Made by a program: the position numbers and the translations under genes. This document shows, in pieces, positions 6,592 through 6,666 of a DNA stretch of 6,666 nt (position 1 is its first letter; each line of letters begins with the position of its first letter). This DNA is from Deinococcus sp. (lineage in GTDB: Bacteria; Deinococcota; Deinococci; Deinococcales; Deinococcaceae), in contig JAGLBK010000149.1 in assembly GCA_018260275.1 (NCBI GenBank), forward strand, positions 1-6,666. Direction: 5' to 3'. The notes under the pieces were generated by a model. That model was not told the DNA's origin. It did not search any database and worked only from the letters and a program-made list of their open reading frames with translations.

Positions 6592-6666
6592 TCGTTAGAG
6601 CTGCTTGCAGAGGCTGGGAGGGGGGTAACGCAGAGTGCGTCCCAGTACATGAAATCCAGTTTATGA
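6511..6666 (+). CDS. Possible 51-residue small protein (doubtful)
   Basis: An ATG frame of 51 residues whose TGA is exactly the last codon of the window. It starts MIQGSAVSANVSLDECEVF and ends SASQYMKSSL. I recognise no family, signal peptide or membrane segment. No Shine-Dalgarno site sits at the normal distance. Instead AAGGAG (6481-6486) lies seven bases before a GTG at 6494 that opens a six-codon frame (VPKSLS), whose TGA overlaps this ATG as ATGA. The left arm of the 13-bp inverted repeat covers part of that AAGGAG. The opposite strand is also open in register, and third-position GC is lower than in the neighbouring genes. It could be a leader-coupled small gene or chance within a repeat; I favour chance. 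Confidence 0.2.
   Translation: MIQGSAVSANVSLDECEVFSPSTLVGDSLELLAEAGRGVTQSASQYMKSSL
6614..6645. repeat. Compound hairpin near the window end
   Basis: CTGGG (6614-6618) pairs with CCCAG (6641-6645) and ACGCA (6628-6632) with TGCGT (6636-6640) around a GAG loop; the right arms are adjacent and the left arms are separated by a G-rich bulge of nine bases including six consecutive G. No T run follows, so it is not a terminator. Confidence 0.5.

Overview
The window looks like chromosomal DNA of a GC-rich Deinococcus or close relative. The evidence is the gene content (an SLH-domain, coiled-coil, beta-barrel envelope protein built like the SlpA family, and a group 1 polyphosphate kinase), the high GC of the genes, and a mix of strong Shine-Dalgarno starts with at least one probable leaderless start. 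No database search was possible, so the genus is an inference.

Layout. 1-382 (+) is the C-terminal end of polyphosphate kinase Ppk1, closed by a textbook intrinsic terminator at 411-446. 614-1036 (+) is an unrecognised 140-residue soluble protein. 1176-2228 (-) is a 350-residue secreted envelope protein with, in order, a signal peptide, one SLH domain, a coiled coil, a collagen-like Gly-X-Y segment and a predicted eight-stranded outer-membrane barrel; it has its own terminator (1125-1154), Shine-Dalgarno site and candidate promoter. 2240-2660 is a relatively AT-rich divergent intergenic region. 2661-3401 (+) is a crotonase-fold enzyme with the three-acid signature of delta3,5-delta2,4-dienoyl-CoA isomerase. 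3402-3684 is a gene-free convergent spacer with hairpins and a short direct repeat. 3685-5289 (-) is an APC-superfamily amino-acid permease with about 14 helices. 5428-6264 (+) is a short-chain dehydrogenase that closely resembles eukaryotic (DECR2-type) 2,4-dienoyl-CoA reductase, closed by an intrinsic terminator. 6322-6666 contains no recognisable gene but is rich in inverted repeats, including a perfect 13-bp pair nested in a longer imperfect palindrome, and may be an intergenic repeat element or a structured RNA.

How the genes fit together. The isomerase-like and reductase-like enzymes would catalyse successive auxiliary steps in beta-oxidation of unsaturated fatty acids with odd-numbered double bonds, and both are of the type best known from mitochondria and peroxisomes rather than the FadH flavoenzyme route. 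The permease sits between them on the opposite strand and shares a 138-bp divergent promoter region, with a perfect 10-bp palindrome, with the reductase. The polyphosphate kinase and the envelope protein appear to be independent transcription units. I see no CRISPR array, transposase, tRNA or rRNA.
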